Below are positions 9,793 through 17,937 of a DNA stretch of 64,000 nt, one piece after another; the stretch's first letter is position 1, and each line of letters opens with the position of its first letter. The stretch is from the IMG/VR virus record IMGVR_UViG_3300020477_000990, positions 186,001-250,000 of that record. One strand, written 5' to 3'. The translations under genes and the position numbers were made by a program. The notes under the pieces were generated by a model, which worked only from the letters and a program-made list of their open reading frames with translations, was not told where the DNA came from and did no database searches. The DNA comes from a virus.

Positions 9793-10924
9793 TAATTTAG
9801 CATATAAATTTGAAAGTCCTGGAAGATATGCTACTCATGTAAATTATCTTAATGGACATAATAGTTATGATATTATAGAATTTAATTCTTATTTAGATAA
9901 GCCATATCATCTTAATGATAGTTTTAAATTTGTTAATTTAACTAAATTAAAAAATCCAAATACCAGAGTATTAATAAGTCATATAAGAGAACGTTTAAAT
10001 TCTGATAGTAGTATATTACGAGGCCAGGCAGTTTTTATTGATTGGTTAGTGCAAAGCGAAGTATGTAAGGCAGAGCAAATTTTATATATTGTTGGATGTC
10101 AAACTGAACAAGATTTTTTACAAGAGTATACACAGGCTTGTTTAAAAGAACATACATTCCAACATAAAATAAAAATATTATCATATCCTCATTTTGAAAC
10201 TGATGCTGTTTGGCGTATGTATCAAGAAGGATTATCTATTGCAAATAGAAATTATGATGAACTAAAAACATTTGTTAAAAAAGATTTTTTATTTTTAAAT
10301 GCAAAAATACATAAAGCTAATAGAATTAATTTAGCAGTTGATTTGTTTCAACGTGGAATTTTAGATAATGGAATTTACTCTTTAAATACAAGTCATACAA
10401 GTACTGAACTTTATCCTTTAGTACAACACTTAATAGATCAATATTCATTTGGTCATTTTTATAGTAATATCCCACATAGTCCAGATAATATTGAGTACGA
10501 TAGTGAGTCGGACCATTATTTAGGTTATCCTTTTGATTATACTTTATATGAAAAAACAAAATATAGTTTAGTCGCAGAAACTCATTATGAAAATAATCCT
10601 TTTTTATTAACAGAAAAAACAGCAAGACCTATTTTAAATAAGCACCCTTTTGTTATAGCCAGTACGGTTGGTTTTTTAAAACAATTACATGAATTTGGAT
10701 ATCATACTTTTAATGAACTATGGCCAGAAGAATATGATTTAGAAACTGATACAACAAAACGTTTAAGCCTTGTTGCAGATACAGTTGAATACATAAACAA
10801 TAATACTGTTGATTGGATTTACGCATATCAAATCTCTAAGGAGAATTATACAACCCTGCAGAGGAGATATGATAGAAGTGTTAGACTATTAACAGAATGC
10901 CTTAGCGGTTCTTTTCGGATTTAG
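9767..10924 (+). CDS. conserved phage protein with glycosyltransferase-like C-terminus
   Basis: 385 residues, function not known to me. The C-terminal third (SLVAETHYENNPFLLTEKTA, then HPFVIASTVGFLKQL and FGYHTFNELW) resembles a block recurring in marine phage proteins and in exostosin-like glycosyltransferases, where a Glu-Lys pair contacts the sugar nucleotide. No DxD motif was found. It starts inside gp46 (26-nt overlap), so it is cotranscribed with gp55-47-46, and it is followed by the non-coding block. Confidence 0.75.
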   Translation: MSTIQLAPNNLAYKFESPGRYATHVNYLNGHNSYDIIEFNSYLDKPYHLNDSFKFVNLTKLKNPNTRVLISHIRERLNSDSSILRGQAVFIDWLVQSEVCKAEQILYIVGCQTEQDFLQEYTQACLKEHTFQHKIKILSYPHFETDAVWRMYQEGLSIANRNYDELKTFVKKDFLFLNAKIHKANRINLAVDLFQRGILDNGIYSLNTSHTSTELYPLVQHLIDQYSFGHFYSNIPHSPDNIEYDSESDHYLGYPFDYTLYEKTKYSLVAETHYENNPFLLTEKTARPILNKHPFVIASTVGFLKQLHEFGYHTFNELWPEEYDLETDTTKRLSLVADTVEYINNNTVDWIYAYQISKENYTTLQRRYDRSVRLLTECLSGSFRI

Positions 10925-10942
10925 TTACCATTACCTAAGAGA

Positions 10943-11315
10943 TAAAATCATTTTGATTAATGATTGTATTGCATCATACAGAACCAGTCATAACTCACCC
11001 TGTTACGGGATGAGTCATTTTCGGCATCATACGAGACCACGCCATTCTAACTTTACAATCCTAAGGAAGCGGTTGGCCGGTACTCCCATCAATTGCGTCT
11101 CATCCAACGGAACTAAAATGTGTAAAGTAAGTTAGCACTACACACCTAGCTGAAGTTGTATCTTTTTCACAGAGCTTCATCGTTTAGCAGATATTAGCCT
11201 TTAGTCGCAACATCAGATTCACCATCATGAAGACGCATTTCTGAGATATTTCTATCAAGTAAGGTTGCTATGTAAGTTGATATTAGTTGATATTAGCCTT
11301 TATTAGCCTTATTGT
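10943..11315 (-). ncRNA. candidate structured non-coding RNA
   Basis: This 480-nt interval (10925-11408) holds no credible gene. Its middle (about 10990-11110) is clearly GC-richer than the AT-rich genes around it. A minus-strand promoter (11351-11322) points into it. The predicted RNA starts near 11315 with tandem 10-nt repeats (AAGGCTAATA twice, then TCAACTAATA). Possible helices: TGCGTCT at 11239-11233 with AGACGCA at 11100-11094; a TGAAG/CTTCA stem; and a hairpin at 10993-11015 (ACTCACCC, loop TGTTAC, GGGATGAGT with one bulge). A weak AU hairpin at 10946-10965 followed by TTATC could end it. No tRNA-like end, tmRNA tag or RNase P core is recognisable. Confidence 0.55.
11271..11310 (-). 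repeat. 10-bp tandem repeats, AGGCTAATA type
   Basis: Four consecutive 10-mers read on the minus strand: AAGGCTAATA (11310-11301), AAGGCTAATA (11300-11291), TCAACTAATA (11290-11281), TCAACTTACA (11280-11271). A further AGGCTAATAT occurs at 11200-11191. They lie at the very 5' end of the predicted RNA. The same motif, also in a 10-bp register, is found in the gp32 leader (46937-46986). Confidence 0.8.
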
Positions 11316-11321
11316 TATTAA

Positions 11322-11351
11322 AGTATAAGATTAAATTGGGTGTTTTGTCAA
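11322..11351 (-). promoter_or_regulatory. sigma70-like promoter of the candidate ncRNA
   Basis: Minus-strand TTGACA (11351-11346), 18-nt spacer, TATACT (11327-11322). It is divergent from the promoter at 11370-11398 and predicts an RNA start near 11315. Confidence 0.6.
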
Positions 11352-11369
11352 GAGGAAAATTAAAAAATA

Positions 11370-11398
11370 TTGACTAATTGTGAAAATAGTTGTATAGT
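11370..11398 (+). promoter_or_regulatory. sigma70-like promoter of the 98-residue gene and nuclease
   Basis: TTGACT 11370-11375, 17-nt spacer, TATAGT 11393-11398. The ATG at 11409 is only 10 nt after the -10 box, so the mRNA leader is about 4 nt and holds no ribosome site. Confidence 0.7.
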
Positions 11399-11408
11399 AT
11401 TATTATAA

Positions 11409-11705
11409 ATGACGAAAGATACAGTAATATCTAACATATATGGTGAAGATGAAAATGGGAATCCTATATTCATAGATAGGATTTATGGAGATAAAAATAC
11501 ACAAAGACTTATACAAAAAGATGGGTCTGAATATAAAGGTAGTATAACTAAACGTAGAATTATAGTAAAAAGAAGTAATGGAGATAGTTTTACATCACAC
11601 GTACATGAAACAGCAGACGGAAGATGGTTTGATAGAGGTGGTATGCCAATTGATAAACCAAAGAATTTAGATACTAGAAAAAAAGAAGAGGAAACACAAG
11701 AGTGA
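11409..11705 (+). CDS. small protein of unknown function
   Basis: 98 residues, not recognised. Beta-strand-rich and charged, with a Lys/Glu-rich C-terminal tail. It follows a sigma70-like promoter with almost no leader and overlaps the nuclease gene by 4 nt, so it is likely coexpressed early with a DNA-processing enzyme. Confidence 0.7.
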   Translation: MTKDTVISNIYGEDENGNPIFIDRIYGDKNTQRLIQKDGSEYKGSITKRRIIVKRSNGDSFTSHVHETADGRWFDRGGMPIDKPKNLDTRKKEEETQE

Positions 11706-12220
11706 GTGGAGCAAAATCTAAAAATAAAGGTAAAATATACGAAAGAGATGTAGCAAATTTTCTTTCTGAATTATACAAAGAACCTTTTACAAGGGTTCCA
11801 TATTCAGGTGCATTTATTGGTGGACAAAATATTAAAAGAATAGATAGTTTATCTGAAAATCAAACTAGAGGTTTTAAAGGTGATATTATACCACCTGATA
11901 CATTTCCATTGTTAGTTATTGAAGCAAAGAACTATGGAGAGTTTCAATGGCATAATTTAGCATTAGGTAAAGAAGTAAAACAGTTAGATGAATGGATCAA
12001 ACAAGCACAAGATTCTTGTGAAGATAAAGACAAATGGATATTAAGTGTTAAAATATCTAGGCAAGGTGAATTTGTTTTATGGGATCCAACTTTATGGAGT
12101 GATTTAGATACAGACAATATGTATAAGCAATTCTTTTATACTGAAGCTTCAAAGTTTTGGCAATTAAATAGTGATAAAGTTAAACAACAATCTAAACAAC
12201 TACTTGACCAGCCTTCTTAA
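11702..12220 (+). CDS. PD-(D/E)xK nuclease, Holliday-junction-resolvase-like
   Basis: 172 residues. The N-terminus GKIYERDVANFL with a downstream GDIIPP and LLVIEAKNY gives the E, D, E-x-K pattern of Hjc-type resolvases and related nucleases (catalytic Asp of GDI and Glu/Lys of EAK). T4 endonuclease VII (gp49) is not seen in this window, so this protein could resolve recombination and packaging junctions; that is inference. The GTG start overlaps the previous stop. The 3' end overlaps the convergent gp51 reading frame by 29 nt. Confidence 0.75.
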   Translation: MSGAKSKNKGKIYERDVANFLSELYKEPFTRVPYSGAFIGGQNIKRIDSLSENQTRGFKGDIIPPDTFPLLVIEAKNYGEFQWHNLALGKEVKQLDEWIKQAQDSCEDKDKWILSVKISRQGEFVLWDPTLWSDLDTDNMYKQFFYTEASKFWQLNSDKVKQQSKQLLDQPS

Positions 12221-12428
12221 ATCGTTCTGCATTTTCACCAACATACTTAATCATCTCATTACGGTCCACATCGGAAAGTGACCATGCTTCTTCCCAAGTA
12301 ATTGATCCTCGCATATACCAACAAATTTCTGTTATTTGTTTTTGTATTGCAGAACGTTCTTTAGCTAACTGATCAAAGTAGGCATTTATTTCTTGAGGCT
12401 CAGCCCTTAAGAGCCAGCTACGAAAAAA
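12192..12428 (-). CDS. 51: gp51-like extension made by -1 frameshift from gp26
   Basis: An open frame of 78 codons in the -1 frame relative to gp26, running past the gp26 stop. Translation includes NAYFDQLAKERSAIQKQITE, then ICWYMRGSITWEEAW, a block I associate with marine T4-like gp51 (baseplate hub assembly factor). The frame has no ATG, GTG or TTG before codon 39, which lies inside the conserved block, so it has no usable start of its own. A slippery T_TTT_TTC where the frames meet explains how it is translated. The gp26-gp51 product would be 358 residues. It ends in TAG at 12194-12192, inside the 3' end of the convergent nuclease gene. Confidence 0.75.
   Translation of the reverse strand, partial: FFRSWLLRAEPQEINAYFDQLAKERSAIQKQITEICWYMRGSITWEEAWSLSDVDRNEMIKYVGENAERFKKAGQVVV
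12397..12428 (-). promoter_or_regulatory. programmed -1 frameshift signal in gp26
   Basis: In the gp26 frame the codons read gaT TTT TTC, a canonical X_XXY_YYZ heptamer (12428-12422). After a 6-nt spacer comes a GC-rich stem GGCTC/GAGCC (12415-12411 with 12401-12397) whose loop holds the gp26 stop codon. Spacing and order are those of stimulated bacterial -1 frameshifts. Confidence 0.75.
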
Positions 12429-13267
12429 TCAGTTGGATTAATGTCTAACGTAGTTTCCCACTCATGTTTACATTTTTCATTTTGACAAATTAACGATATT
12501 TTTTTGTCAACGTCTAATGCATTAATTTCTGCTAATTTACTGTCAATTGCCTTAGCGGCAGTTGAATCTATATTTTGTAAAAATGCAAAAATTTCATTTG
12601 CGTGAGTTTCTTCGTCACCATCTGGTGTTACTACTTTAACAATACTTCTAGCAAGTAGTGATACACTAATGTCAGCCATTTTATTAAAACTTTTATTATA
12701 CACAGACATAGCGTCAGCACTAATGTCAGCAGTTTCTTTTGTCAATTGCTGTATTGCTTTTGTTTCATCAAAAGCCGCAAGTGCCGCCTCTGTTTGCATT
12801 GTGTAAGTATAAGGTTTAATATAAACTTTAATGCCAGTCTCTAATGTTACAACGTATTCAGTTTCTAACATTTTAGCAGTAGCTAACAAGTTACGCATAT
12901 TAACAGTAACTCTGTTGTCAGTTTTACAGCTAGGACATTTAGCAGTAACTTCGTGTTCATCTCCACTAGATGCAATTTTAATTGCAATTAAAAGAGTATC
13001 AATATCTGTTATTGGAATGTTTTTAGGTTCGCCAACTCCAGGAACACAACTTTTAATAACACTAGTAATAGCTTCGCCATTTAATAATGCATCTGGGTTT
13101 TTAGTTAATACTTCATCACGACCTGTCATAGCCATAACAGCTAATTCACCACTCATTGATTGTTCCATCTCTGGATTAAAAGCACCTTGACTTGGTATTT
13201 TTACATACAGTTTTGGAGCTCTATAATACTTCGATAGTTTGCTTTCGGTTTTAGTTTCTGTTGCCAT
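12407..13267 (-). CDS. 26: gp26-like baseplate hub / tail chaperone protein
   Basis: 286 residues. Four cysteines in two pairs (C111-C114 and C261-C266) should form one zinc site. The N-terminal PKLYVKIPSQG and AMTGRDEVLTKNPDALLNGE are the typical gp26-family opening. T4 gp26 is a baseplate hub assembly protein. The frameshift into gp51 and the divergent tape measure gene at 13363 suggest it acts as the G/GT-type chaperone of tape measure and tube; that role is inference. Several minus-strand late boxes lie at 13313-13346. Confidence 0.85.
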   Translation of the reverse strand: MATETKTESKLSKYYRAPKLYVKIPSQGAFNPEMEQSMSGELAVMAMTGRDEVLTKNPDALLNGEAITSVIKSCVPGVGEPKNIPITDIDTLLIAIKIASSGDEHEVTAKCPSCKTDNRVTVNMRNLLATAKMLETEYVVTLETGIKVYIKPYTYTMQTEAALAAFDETKAIQQLTKETADISADAMSVYNKSFNKMADISVSLLARSIVKVVTPDGDEETHANEIFAFLQNIDSTAAKAIDSKLAEINALDVDKKISLICQNEKCKHEWETTLDINPTDFFVAGS

Positions 13268-13307
13268 TTTTATTAGTTTCCCATTATATACGTAGTTTTC
13301 TACTACG

Positions 13308-13346
13308 ATAAATATTTATAATAATAGTATTTATTGAAGTATTTAT
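13308..13346. promoter_or_regulatory. cluster of late promoter boxes, one bidirectional
   Basis: ATAAATATTTAT at 13308-13319 is a palindrome holding a plus-strand ATAAATA (13308-13314) and a minus-strand ATAAATA (13319-13313). Two further minus-strand boxes lie at 13334-13328 and 13346-13340. The cluster stands between divergent gp26 and tape measure genes. Confidence 0.6.
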
Positions 13347-13362
13347 ATAGGGTTTTAATGAA

Positions 13363-15699
13363 ATGGCAGATGGCGATAGAATTATAGTTGATAAGATAAA
13401 TTGGAGTCCAGATCTTCCGGAATGGGCTACAGAAGCCACTCAAGCTAAAATTTTAGAAAAATTAGGTGGCCAATTAGATATTGTTAAAAAGACAGCAACT
13501 AAAACTACAACTAATTTAAAAGATAATACTAAAGCCCAAAAAGATACAACAACAATGCTTGAAAAAGGCTTTAAGTCGATGAAAGAAGCGGCTAGAAACC
13601 AAACGTCAGCCTTTAATAAATTTTCAGCACAAAAGCTAATACCCAAAACACCATTTAAAGCATTTAATAATGGAATTCAAAAAGTTGCAGGTAAATTAGG
13701 AATATTTGGTGCGGCACTAGGTGCAGTTGGATTTGTTATTGGTGGAATTATTGGTAGAATGAAAGCCTTTAGTGATCAATTTAGACAATTGTTTGCCGTA
13801 GGTTTCAGATTTGAAAAAGGTTCAATAGGTTTAGCACAGGCGGCTGTTAGAGCTGAAATGAGTTTAGATCAGTATAGTGAAATTTTAGGAAGATATTCAA
13901 CTACAATAGGAGTACTTGGTACAAGAGCATTTTCAGATTTAAATGTACAGATGAGGGAAACATTAATGGAAGTTGGATTACTTGGTATGAACTTATCTGA
14001 GTTAACTGAGTATACAGCTGATTATTTAGATCAAAGAAGATTGCTTGGTATATTAGAAGAAACAGATAGAGCGGCGTTGGCACAACAAACAGAAACATAT
14101 TTAAAAAATATTTCTGCAATGTCTACTTTACTGAATGTATCTAGAGACCAAATATCACAAATAGTTAAATCATCTGTAACAGTAGCGGCATTTACAAATG
14201 CATTAAACAAAGCACCACAAGAGTTACGAGAGCAGATGTTAGCTACAGCACAGGTAGTTACTGCCGGTTTTGCGGCATTAGGTAATGATTATGGTAATGC
14301 TTTAGCAAATGCATTTACAACAGCAGTTGGACGAGGTGGGTTATACTTCACAGAAGTAGGTAGAGAACTATTAGCAATAAGTCAACCATTGTATCATGCA
14401 ATGTCTGAATTAGCCAACACAGTTGGTCCACAAGAAGCTGGTGCTAAATTTAGTGCAATGTTAGATATAATGGCAAATGTATCTGATGCAGAACGTCAAC
14501 GTTTAATGATTTTAGAACGTTCTAATACTCAATATGCACAAGGTGCCAGAAATATGATTACATTAATTAATCAAGCACAACAATTAGAAGAAGAGCAAAT
14601 TGCGGCAATTAGAAACATGGAAAAAATGAGAGAGGCTCAAAGACCAGATGATACTACAAGAGCATTTACAAATTTAGAAATTGCAATGCAAAAATTAAGA
14701 GTTGTTTATGATAAGTTTTTTACAACATTATTTGGTAACAATAGAATATTAAATCTATTTGAAAGAATTATGATTAAGTTATCTAAAGCAGTAGTTAAGT
14801 TTGCTGATTGGATTTTAGAAAGAGCAGAAAAAATTGGTGATGCTATTGCTAATGTAGTTACAAGATTAATGGATTGGATTAAAGGTTTTGAAGGAATGGG
14901 ACTAGGAGCGTCAATTGCCAGAGCATTAAGCGGTGTGTTTGGATTAATGTCAGATATGATTGTTGGTGCAATTGTTAAAGGAATGAAAATGGCTCTACCA
15001 GGTGGTGGAGCGGCAAAAAGAGCTGAAAGTCAAAGACAAATAGCAAATCAAGATATTCAAAGATTATCAGGTGGTGGCTTAAATATAGATCCTAATAATA
15101 CAACATTTAATAAAGAATGGTTAAAGAGATGGTCCGGACCTAACGCAACAAGATTTGATTTTGATAACGATATAGTATCAGGAATTGCTAACGAATTACC
15201 ACCTACTCTTGCTAAAACGTTTGCATCAATGTTTCCAGATGGTGACGTAGATACGTCAGCAATAGAAACAATGCAATCTAGAGAAGGTGTTTTTGCAACA
15301 ATACTTGAAGAAGTAACTAAAAGTGGAAATAAAGATTTAATTGAAGCATTAAATAAATTATTACTTTCTCAAGCAGTTCTAGTAAGTAATACTGCAAAAG
15401 CAACACTAGATGACGAACTAGGTGTTAAAACAACTACTATGTCTGGTACTGACATTGCTAATAATTTAGCTGGCAAACAAGATGATAATGCAGTATTAAC
15501 TGGTACAAAAACACCAGCTGAAATTACTGAAGCTAAATTAAAAATAATGAGACAATATTTGCCAATGGCCGGAAAAGGTGATCCAAATCAGGACGCAACT
15601 GGTAATTATTATGAACAAATGATTGCTGAATTAAAGATTTTAAACGGTAAACAGGAAAAACAAATAAAAGAATTAGAGTCAGCAAACGCCAAATTATAA
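13363..15699 (+). CDS. 29: gp29-like tape measure / baseplate hub protein
   Basis: 778 residues. It sets tail length and seeds tube assembly. It opens with IDKINW-type sequence and DLPEWATEATQ as in marine gp29 proteins. There is a hydrophobic Gly-rich segment near 110-130 (GIFGAALGAVGFVIGGIIG) like the membrane-active stretch of tape measures. Long helical parts span about 150-480 and amphipathic helices about 440-560. Directly divergent from the gp26/gp51 chaperone pair, the usual tape-measure neighbourhood. It is longer than T4 gp29 (590), predicting a longer tail if helical length scales. Confidence 0.8.
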   Translation: MADGDRIIVDKINWSPDLPEWATEATQAKILEKLGGQLDIVKKTATKTTTNLKDNTKAQKDTTTMLEKGFKSMKEAARNQTSAFNKFSAQKLIPKTPFKAFNNGIQKVAGKLGIFGAALGAVGFVIGGIIGRMKAFSDQFRQLFAVGFRFEKGSIGLAQAAVRAEMSLDQYSEILGRYSTTIGVLGTRAFSDLNVQMRETLMEVGLLGMNLSELTEYTADYLDQRRLLGILEETDRAALAQQTETYLKNISAMSTLLNVSRDQISQIVKSSVTVAAFTNALNKAPQELREQMLATAQVVTAGFAALGNDYGNALANAFTTAVGRGGLYFTEVGRELLAISQPLYHAMSELANTVGPQEAGAKFSAMLDIMANVSDAERQRLMILERSNTQYAQGARNMITLINQAQQLEEEQIAAIRNMEKMREAQRPDDTTRAFTNLEIAMQKLRVVYDKFFTTLFGNNRILNLFERIMIKLSKAVVKFADWILERAEKIGDAIANVVTRLMDWIKGFEGMGLGASIARALSGVFGLMSDMIVGAIVKGMKMALPGGGAAKRAESQRQIANQDIQRLSGGGLNIDPNNTTFNKEWLKRWSGPNATRFDFDNDIVSGIANELPPTLAKTFASMFPDGDVDTSAIETMQSREGVFATILEEVTKSGNKDLIEALNKLLLSQAVLVSNTAKATLDDELGVKTTTMSGTDIANNLAGKQDDNAVLTGTKTPAEITEAKLKIMRQYLPMAGKGDPNQDATGNYYEQMIAELKILNGKQEKQIKELESANAKL

Positions 15700-15734
15700 T
15701 GGTTGCTTATTTTATTAAAATACTATATAATTTA

Positions 15735-15742
15735 TATAAATA
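15735..15742 (+). promoter_or_regulatory. late promoter box TATAAATA of the head operon
   Basis: Exact T4 late consensus, 24 nt before the portal ATG, with AAAGG between. Confidence 0.8.
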
Positions 15743-15766
15743 CTGTTATAAAGGTACATATATACA

Positions 15767-17485
15767 ATGAGCTGGAAAAAACATTTTACAGAATATAGCA
15801 CAAAATTAGGTCAACAGTCAGTAATTGGTAATGCTGGAACGTCATATGGTAGTTCTTCACAATCAAAATACAGCACATGGTTACCAGAAGTATATGCAGG
15901 TCAACCAAATCGTATTGAACGTTATTACCAATATGATCAAATGGATTTAGATACTGAAATTAATGCTTCATTAGATACTATTGCAGAATTTGCCACTCAA
16001 GTAGAAACAAAAACAGGTACCCCATTTAAAATATTTTATAAAGATAAGCCAACAGATACAGAAACAGAAATTTTAAATCAATCAATTAAGCAATGGACTA
16101 ATATAAATGATTGGGACAAAAGATGCTTTAAGTTATTTAGAAATGTTATTAAGTATGGAGACCAAGTATTTGTTAGAGATCCAGAAACTTATAAATTACT
16201 TTGGGTTGATCAAAGTAAAATTGAAAAAATTATTGTTAATGAAGGTAAAGGTAAAAAACCAGAAGCATACTTTATTAGAGATTTAGATTTAAATTTACAA
16301 AACTTAAACTTAACAACAATGAGTCAATATAAAATGTCGGCTCCTATAGCATTCCAAGGTGGTAGTATGCCTTTTGCCACAGATGCAAAATATCAAGGAG
16401 TGACAACAAGTATTAGTACGTCAACAGGTGGTAGATTTATGCAAGAAACTCAAACAACACCTGTAGATGCTTCGCACATAGCACATATAAGTTTATCAGA
16501 AGGTATGGATAGATTTTGGCCTTTTGGTACTTCAGTACTAGAAAGTATTTTTAAAGTTTATAAACAAAAAGAATTATTAGAAGATGCAATTATAATTTAT
16601 AGAGTACAAAGAGCACCTGAAAGAAGAGTGTTCTATATTGATGTAGGTAATATGCCAACAAATAAAGCAATGGCATTTATTGAAAGAGTTAAAAATGAAA
16701 TACACCAAAAACGTATTCCAAATAAAACAGGTGGTGGTGCTAATGTAATGGATGCCGCATATAATCCATTGTCAATGATTGAAGATTATTTCTTTGCACA
16801 AACGGCTGAAGGTAGAGGATCAAAAGTTGAAACATTACCAGGTGGACAAAACTTAGGCGAAATTGATGATTTAAAATACTTTAATAATAAGTTGATGAAA
16901 GGCTTAAGAATTCCATCAAGTTATTTGCCATCAACACCAGAAGATCCAGGGTCAGCATTTACTGATGGTAGAGTTGGTACAGCATATATACAAGAATTTA
17001 GATTTACAAAATATTGTAAACGTTTACAATCAATGATTATGCCAACACTTGATAAAGAATTTAAAATGTTTTTAAAACATAGAGGTATTGAAATTGATTC
17101 AGGATCATTTGAATTACAATTTAATGAACCACAAAACTTTGGTAAGTATAGACAAATTGAAATTGATAATCAACAAACAAGTATCTTTACACAATTACAA
17201 CAAATTCCATTTATGTCAAAACGTTTTGCAATGAAACGTTATCTTGGACTTGATGAACATGAAATTTATCAAAATGAAAAATTGTGGGCAGAAGAAAATG
17301 CAAATGTAACAGGTCCAGCACCACAAGGTGATGATATAGCCGGCGGAGCAGGATTAAGTGATGTTGGTGCGGCTCCAATGCCAATGGCAGAACCAGAAGC
17401 AGATGCTGATGTAACTGACCCAGATACAGCAGGTGAAACTCCACCAATTAGTGGTGCTGAACCTACTCCAGACGAAACAGCATAA
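15767..17485 (+). CDS. 20: portal protein gp20
   Basis: 572 residues (T4 524). Forms the dodecameric DNA gate at the head vertex. Family blocks include EIYAGQPNRIERYYQ-type opening (here PEVYAGQPNRIERYYQYDQM), DQSKIEKI, SEGMDRFWPFGTSVLE and ERRVFYIDVGNMP. The C-terminal 60 residues are Pro/Ala/Asp-rich and probably disordered. First gene of the head morphogenesis operon, preceded by a consensus late promoter. Confidence 0.95.
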   Translation: MSWKKHFTEYSTKLGQQSVIGNAGTSYGSSSQSKYSTWLPEVYAGQPNRIERYYQYDQMDLDTEINASLDTIAEFATQVETKTGTPFKIFYKDKPTDTETEILNQSIKQWTNINDWDKRCFKLFRNVIKYGDQVFVRDPETYKLLWVDQSKIEKIIVNEGKGKKPEAYFIRDLDLNLQNLNLTTMSQYKMSAPIAFQGGSMPFATDAKYQGVTTSISTSTGGRFMQETQTTPVDASHIAHISLSEGMDRFWPFGTSVLESIFKVYKQKELLEDAIIIYRVQRAPERRVFYIDVGNMPTNKAMAFIERVKNEIHQKRIPNKTGGGANVMDAAYNPLSMIEDYFFAQTAEGRGSKVETLPGGQNLGEIDDLKYFNNKLMKGLRIPSSYLPSTPEDPGSAFTDGRVGTAYIQEFRFTKYCKRLQSMIMPTLDKEFKMFLKHRGIEIDSGSFELQFNEPQNFGKYRQIEIDNQQTSIFTQLQQIPFMSKRFAMKRYLGLDEHEIYQNEKLWAEENANVTGPAPQGDDIAGGAGLSDVGAAPMPMAEPEADADVTDPDTAGETPPISGAEPTPDETA

Positions 17486-17506
17486 TATTAACGTCAATAT
17501 TTTTAT

Positions 17507-17514
17507 TATAAATA
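17507..17514 (+). promoter_or_regulatory. late promoter box TATAAATA
   Basis: Exact late consensus 19 nt before the ATG at 17534, just after the portal stop. Confidence 0.75.
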
Positions 17515-17533
17515 GTATTAAAGGTATAGTACT

Positions 17534-17929
17534 ATGAAAATTTACGAAATTAGCAATACAGATTTTTATTGTTTTGAGCCAGTATTAGGCGAAGCAAGTA
17601 GAAGACAAGGTGGAGCATTCCAAATATTTGGTAGAAGTCCAGGTAAATTTGGATCAGGTGCTAAAAAAGGAAAACTAACTAGAAAATTTAGATGTCCTAC
17701 AGGTCCACGTAAAGGACGTATTGTTGCTAAACCTGAAACTTGTAATGCACCGTTAAATGTTAGACAAAGTACTAGAATGAAAGGCACACGTGCCGCGAAA
17801 GCTGGAATACATGGTAAAAAATCAAGCTATACTAAAAAATATAGTCCAGCATCAATACGTACTAAAAAAATGAATAAAGGCTTAAAGAAATTGCGTGGTA
17901 GAGCAAGAAAAAGTATTAGAAGAAGGTAA
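17534..17929 (+). CDS. very basic prohead/internal DNA-binding protein candidate
   Basis: 131 residues, strongly Lys/Arg-rich from residue 20 on, ending in RGRARKSIRRR. Residues 1-20 are not basic and end in VLGE|A, which fits the T4 prohead protease rule (cut after L/I-x-E). Removal would free a histone-like protein packed with the DNA. It lies where T4 has prohead core genes 67 and 68, between portal and protease, but does not resemble the acidic gp67. One C-x13-C pair is present. Function is inference from composition and position. Confidence 0.75.
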   Translation: MKIYEISNTDFYCFEPVLGEASRRQGGAFQIFGRSPGKFGSGAKKGKLTRKFRCPTGPRKGRIVAKPETCNAPLNVRQSTRMKGTRAAKAGIHGKKSSYTKKYSPASIRTKKMNKGLKKLRGRARKSIRRR

Positions 17930-17932
17930 ATA
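17926..17932 (+). promoter_or_regulatory. late-like box GTAAATA, 5 nt before an ATG
   Basis: One mismatch to ATAAATA. The ATG at 17938 would be position +1 by T4 late promoter geometry. The AGAAGG at 17921-17926 could alternatively serve as a ribosome site for readthrough mRNA. Confidence 0.4.
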
Positions 17933-17937
17933 TTAAT

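Noticed and set aside
10953-11135. 60-codon plus-strand frame inside the non-coding block
   Set aside because: Composition (many His, Cys, Arg, Pro) is unlike any gene here, no ribosome site, and it overlaps the complementary segments of the candidate RNA.
11140-11200. Possible tmRNA tag reading frame on the minus strand (short frame starting MKLCEK)
   Set aside because: No tRNA-like acceptor ends, no Ala resume codon pattern and too long for a tag peptide.
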